Shown here: piece by piece, positions 60,321-64,000 of the stretch
Numbering within the stretch: the first letter of the stretch is position 1
How the letters are laid out: each line of letters starts with the position of its first letter
Source of the DNA: Chionis minor
Lineage: Eukaryota; Chordata; Aves; Charadriiformes; Chionididae
Direction of reading: 5' to 3'
Assembly (NCBI GenBank): GCA_013398295.1
Contig: VZSF01017903.1
Span: forward strand, 1,434,062 to 1,498,061
Length of the DNA: 64,000 nt
Notes under the pieces: generated by a model
What the model was told of the DNA's origin: nothing
Seen by the model: the letters and a program-made list of their open reading frames with translations, nothing else
The model's database searches: none
Position numbers and translations under genes: made by a program

Positions 60321-63101
60321 TAAGCAGCAGAGAAACAAATCCACAATACTCTAATGCATCAAGCCCCAATTGTGCTCAGGTACCAAAATGATCAGGCACT
60401 CAGGAAAGGACGTACGGAGGGTAGAGCAGTAAAAACCAGAGGCTATGAAAAATGCTGCATTGTTTTAACAAATACATGTTCTATGACACAGTGAGCATCA
60501 CAAAGTGCTCTCAAAGTTAAAGTATAAACTTGTTATTCATCCAACATTTATAGCAATATCAAGCTTTTCTTTATAAGGAAGACTCCTAGAAACAGTTCCC
60601 CTTGTTTTTATTTCTGTGCAAATACTTAAAAATCATTCCAGAATTGCAGATGGAAGACAATAAAGAAAAAAAAACAGAGCTGGAAAGGGAAATTGATTAA
60701 AGATAAAAGCAAAACTAGCTTTGTGGCTTTGATCTGAACCAAAAAATATAGGGAAAACATAATGGCAACATTGGGGTTTACATTCTCTTTTGTAAACAAT
60801 AATGTAACATAACAATAGGTCTTCATGTAGCAGAATATGTTCATTAGGTTGGCCAGAAGATCTTCAGCTGGTGCAGGTCGTCAGCATGCAGAAATGTCCC
60901 ATCAGGATCTGAGACAGCCCCAGACTGACCGTTTCAAGCAGAGCTGAGGCATCCCCGGGAGGCTCACGCTCCTTTATTCTAACGACTCCAGTTATCTAAC
61001 CCTAAGGCTCAGTCCTACGGCAAAGCGCCTTCTTCGATTCGTGATCGCTTTGAAGCAAGTGGAACTATTTGCAGATGAGGTACTAATTTTGTGTGAGCAA
61101 ATACAGCACAACCTGTGGCTTAGCTGTAAGAAGTCCTGAGCACCCACAGCTTCCATTAGCTTCCTCTGAAGCTCAGAGTCTTCAAAAGCAGAGCCAACGT
61201 GCCCTCAGGGCCTGATTTTTCCCCAACCCCAGAAGCACTGAAAACTAAAGCCTAAGGGTTATCAAAGGGGTGTGTGAAAATGTACTAGATTGTATAGTGT
61301 ATGTACATTAAATTAATAGTAAATGTGTACCTCTGTAGTGCTCCCTGCAGCTGGTCTGCCAGTGAGACACCAACCAGGACAGCTCTGCAATTGGAAAAGC
61401 AGATGGGCTGTGATATTTTCATTACGAAGACCAGAGAAGTCTTACTGCTCACATGTCCATGAACATGTGCTTCCCCAGGACTGTTGCTTTATAAGCTAAT
61501 AAAGGCAATGCGCTGGATAAACCTGTGAAGGTGTTCTCGTCTAAAAAAGAGTATCTGTGAACACTGGGATTTAATCACTGCAATAAGGAACACAAGTATT
61601 GTTAAGTCCGAATCTACAGCTTTCCTGTGATGCCTGGATTTAATTTCCAGTAAGCCTGCATCTTACAAGAACATATTTTTTTTCCAGTTTTCTTTGGCTC
61701 AATTTTCCAGGCCTTTGTATTTTGATACAGAGCAGAGAAAGCAGTCCATAAAGTGTTTTAGAAACAGTATATCCTGTGGATTTAGGGTAAGCCATATCTT
61801 CAAGATATGAACCTCACTTCTACCTCTGCACCTCCATAGGCTTTTGCAAATATTGCAGCCATCATCCTATCTTCATTTCTGAAAACAATAGTGCTTTAAG
61901 ATCTGGCCATCCCTTCTTGCTATCACCTTAATTAAAAGCTTCATTAAATGAACTGTTTCACTTTGTACTGAAACAAATTAGGAATACTTACATGATCAGT
62001 CAGCTGAGCAGCAGATAATGAACAGCTGAGAGACAGTAACAACCTAAATCAGTACAGCTGTTAAAAAGGCATGGGCATGACTATCTTTCAAAATTTGCCA
62101 TATCCTTGTGTAATAGATAAATATGTTAGTAGATACACCCCTCCCACACCTAGATTTCCTAATTACCCTTGGGTGGTCTGCTGTAGCCATATTGGATCCA
62201 GGACAGACCTGAGGGCAGAAACTCCCCCTACTGCACCCACTTCTCAGCTGATCTCACCCCTGGGTGTTGCCAGTAGCACCAGGCAGGTTCCCTTTTTTAT
62301 CTGAACTCCCTCCAGCAAGTTCCTCTTGACAAACACTGCAAATGCATTTTTGTCAACAAACAGCTGCGAAGCTGATTTTATTGTTGTCCATAAAGTAACT
62401 GCATTTGCAAATAAAACTTAGTCAAAGAAATATCACAGGGGAAGTGCTAGCAGTTTAATCAATGCTCATGTAAATACACTTTGGCATGAGGGTCTGCACA
62501 ACTGACTCATTCAAGCCCCCCCCGTTGTTTACCGAACACCTCTGCCATTCACTCGGGCCCACATATGACTTGTCTACACTACACCATTGACCACCAACAG
62601 ATGACAGCCATAAAAAACCGCCATGAATTACACTCAAACAACTCTAAAACTGAAATTTGTCTTCATAAAAGCCTATGTGAACACTTACTTTAAGAAAAAA
62701 AATTTATCAAGACTAAGATCCTTGTGTGAAGACAAAAGCAGAGCTGTATTTGCTGAAAGTAGTTGCCGTGATTTAGATAAGGGATACAGAACCAGAAAGA
62801 AGCTGCCACAGGCCACTGATTTAAGTACACAGTGGCCTAAGCAATACATTAGATTTGCTAAAAGGGTCATCTCACCCCGACTACCAAAGCAGGCAATATG
62901 AGCTGACATCACACATAAGAAGAGATTCTCTGTATGTACGTACAGATGCATATGATAATCTTTAATACAAATCCACCCCAGAGACACAGGTTGAGTAGGG
63001 ATGACTCTGAAACAAACTCCTACTTATTTCTAATCCAGGAAATCAGACTAAAATTCCTCAATGGGGTTTGGAGTTTCTATTTGTTTTGTTTTATTTTCCA
63101 G
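60321..63101. other. non-coding stretch, nothing recognised
   Basis: AT-rich with runs of A near 60662-60674. Contains a short palindrome TGTACGTACA near 62935-62944. No gene or repeat family recognised. Confidence 0.4.
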
Positions 63102-63193
63102 AGGAAGAAAATCCGTGCTCCCAGGATGAGGAGGTGCTGTATGCCAAATGTCAGCATGGAGCACATTTTTACAGCCAGCTTCTAAACCCGTGA
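63102..63193 (+). CDS. possible terminal exon, unrecognised protein
   Basis: A strong acceptor (TTTTGTTTTATTTTCCAG) precedes a 30-codon open block that ends in TGA at 63191-63193. An AATAAA signal begins on the last base of the stop codon (63193-63198). The translation is acidic then mixed (EENPCSQDEEVLYAKCQHGA, then HFYSQLLNP). The VLYAKCQHGAHFYS phrase is loosely like a Tudor-type strand pattern, but this is not an identification. A polyadenylation signal overlapping the stop is unusual, and the whole arrangement may be chance. Confidence 0.12.
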
Positions 63194-63198
63194 ATAAA
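63193..63198 (+). promoter_or_regulatory. AATAAA hexamer
   Basis: Consensus polyadenylation hexamer directly at the end of the candidate terminal exon. The hexamer is common by chance in AT-rich DNA. Confidence 0.2.
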
Positions 63199-63243
63199 GA
63201 CAAGGGCTTAGCGGAAATACTGACAGAAGTTGAGCCACAGTGG

Positions 63244-63316
63244 GCCAAAGTTAGCCTTGCGTAGGTGCAGGCAGCTCCGCTGATGTCAATGGACTTATAC
63301 CACGGCTAAAGCTGGC
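63244..63316. repeat. near-palindromic amniote repeat with imperfect inverted ends
   Basis: GCCAAAGTTAGCC (63244-63256) and GGCTAAAGCTGGC (63304-63316) pair at 10 of 13 positions. The interior has GCAGCTCCGCTGATGTCAAT and a GGACTTATACC phrase, as in the 'agctccattgacttcaatggagctatacc' type of amniote repeat. Confidence 0.5.
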
Positions 63317-64000
63317 CTGATGCCTCTAGCTGGCACAGCTAAAATCTGCAGGCATGACACAGAAAGACCGCAGCCTGGAGGGACTGGATGCTTCCCCCTG
63401 AACCTGTTGGGATTCGTGTTCATCAGAATGGATTGCATCCGTTCCTTCATGAATGAGCACCTGCAGATTCACCCATGATCAGCTCTAAAGAAACTCAATG
63501 CCAGCTTTTCATGGGGCAGTGATTATGGATTACAGTGCTCCAGTAAATTGTAAAGCTTGAGAGATGATAATGTGCCCCTCACTGGCAGAAACCTCCGTCA
63601 GGCCTCCTTTTGCACACAGTGCTGTCCTTTGTTGGGTTTTTTTAAGAGAAAGACCACACAGGGATTTTGACATTCTGTAAGTGGAAAGCCGTAGCTGGTT
63701 TCTAAACGTGATGAATCCGATCCTGAGGGCCTTAGCTTCAGCAGGGAATGAATGATCAAGCTCAAGGAAAACAATGGTGCATTATCAAATTAATTTCACA
63801 GCACAGACCACGTGAGATTCCCCAGGGTCCCTCCAATGCCAAAACACAATCCGATTGTGTAGATCAGCAGCACAACTGCTGTCATCAAGGGTAAATTAAC
63901 TGGCCAGACTCATCCCCTGGTGTAACCTTACTTGAATCGCTGAGTAGGTCAGTGGGATCCTGCAATAGGCAATGTTGATGTGGAATTTGACCAGCTTCAG
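63317..64000. other. non-coding stretch, nothing recognised
   Basis: Ordinary composition to the end of the window; no gene or repeat recognised. Confidence 0.4.

Noticed and set aside
1..64000. CRISPR array, bacterial operon or phage features
   Set aside because: No regularly spaced repeats, no closely packed long genes and no ribosome-binding-site pattern. The repeat content is avian.

Overview
The window looks like bird nuclear DNA with no recognisable protein-coding gene. The bird call rests on interspersed repeats. There are two CR1 LINE 3' ends with the avian tail built on the 8-base unit ATTCTATG and the usual CR1 C-terminal reading frame. There is also a solo LTR of the class III (ERVL-like) type that begins TGTCCTGGTTT and carries an ATTAAA signal, as is common in bird genomes. 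Much older amniote repeats (MIR-like, L3/CR1-like) are scattered through the rest. These families are recognised from memory, not from a database search.

Layout. 1-9 kb: non-coding DNA with an old L3-like piece (3897-4055), a MIR-like piece (5714-5830), two AT-rich stretches that look like conserved non-coding elements (2440-2710, 7440-7700) and a single N at 4500. 9-17 kb: a palindrome and hairpin pair (9141-9299), overlapping palindromes (10894-10916), two old SINE/LINE remnants and a candidate conserved element (16320-16720). 17-23 kb: an antisense CR1 (17935-18240) and the solo LTR (22161-22773). 23-33 kb: mostly unremarkable, with candidate conserved elements at 28140-28260, 31010-31200 and 32480-32600. 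33-38 kb: a sense CR1 (33606-34176), an old MIR/L3 piece and a GC-rich, moderately CpG-rich block (36.6-38.0 kb). 38-48 kb: candidate conserved elements (38020-38165, 43410-43810, 46290-46400, 46740-46870), old repeats and a possible antisense exon (47826-48028). 48-64 kb: a possible small exon (50022-50096), an ancient CR1 (53356-53725), a second ancient CR1 tail in antisense (60203-60320), a MIR, several short near-palindromic repeats centred on a GACTTCAATGG-like core, and a possible terminal exon (63102-63193).

There is no operon logic and no identifiable gene set. The longest reading frames (203, 206 and 236 codons) resemble no family I know and are about what chance plus local GC content gives. 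The simplest reading is a gene desert or large intron, possibly beside a developmental gene if the AT-rich, TAAT-rich blocks prove conserved. No previously undescribed system is evident. The points most worth testing are three splice-bounded exon candidates, the recurring near-palindromic repeat family and the possible enhancers.
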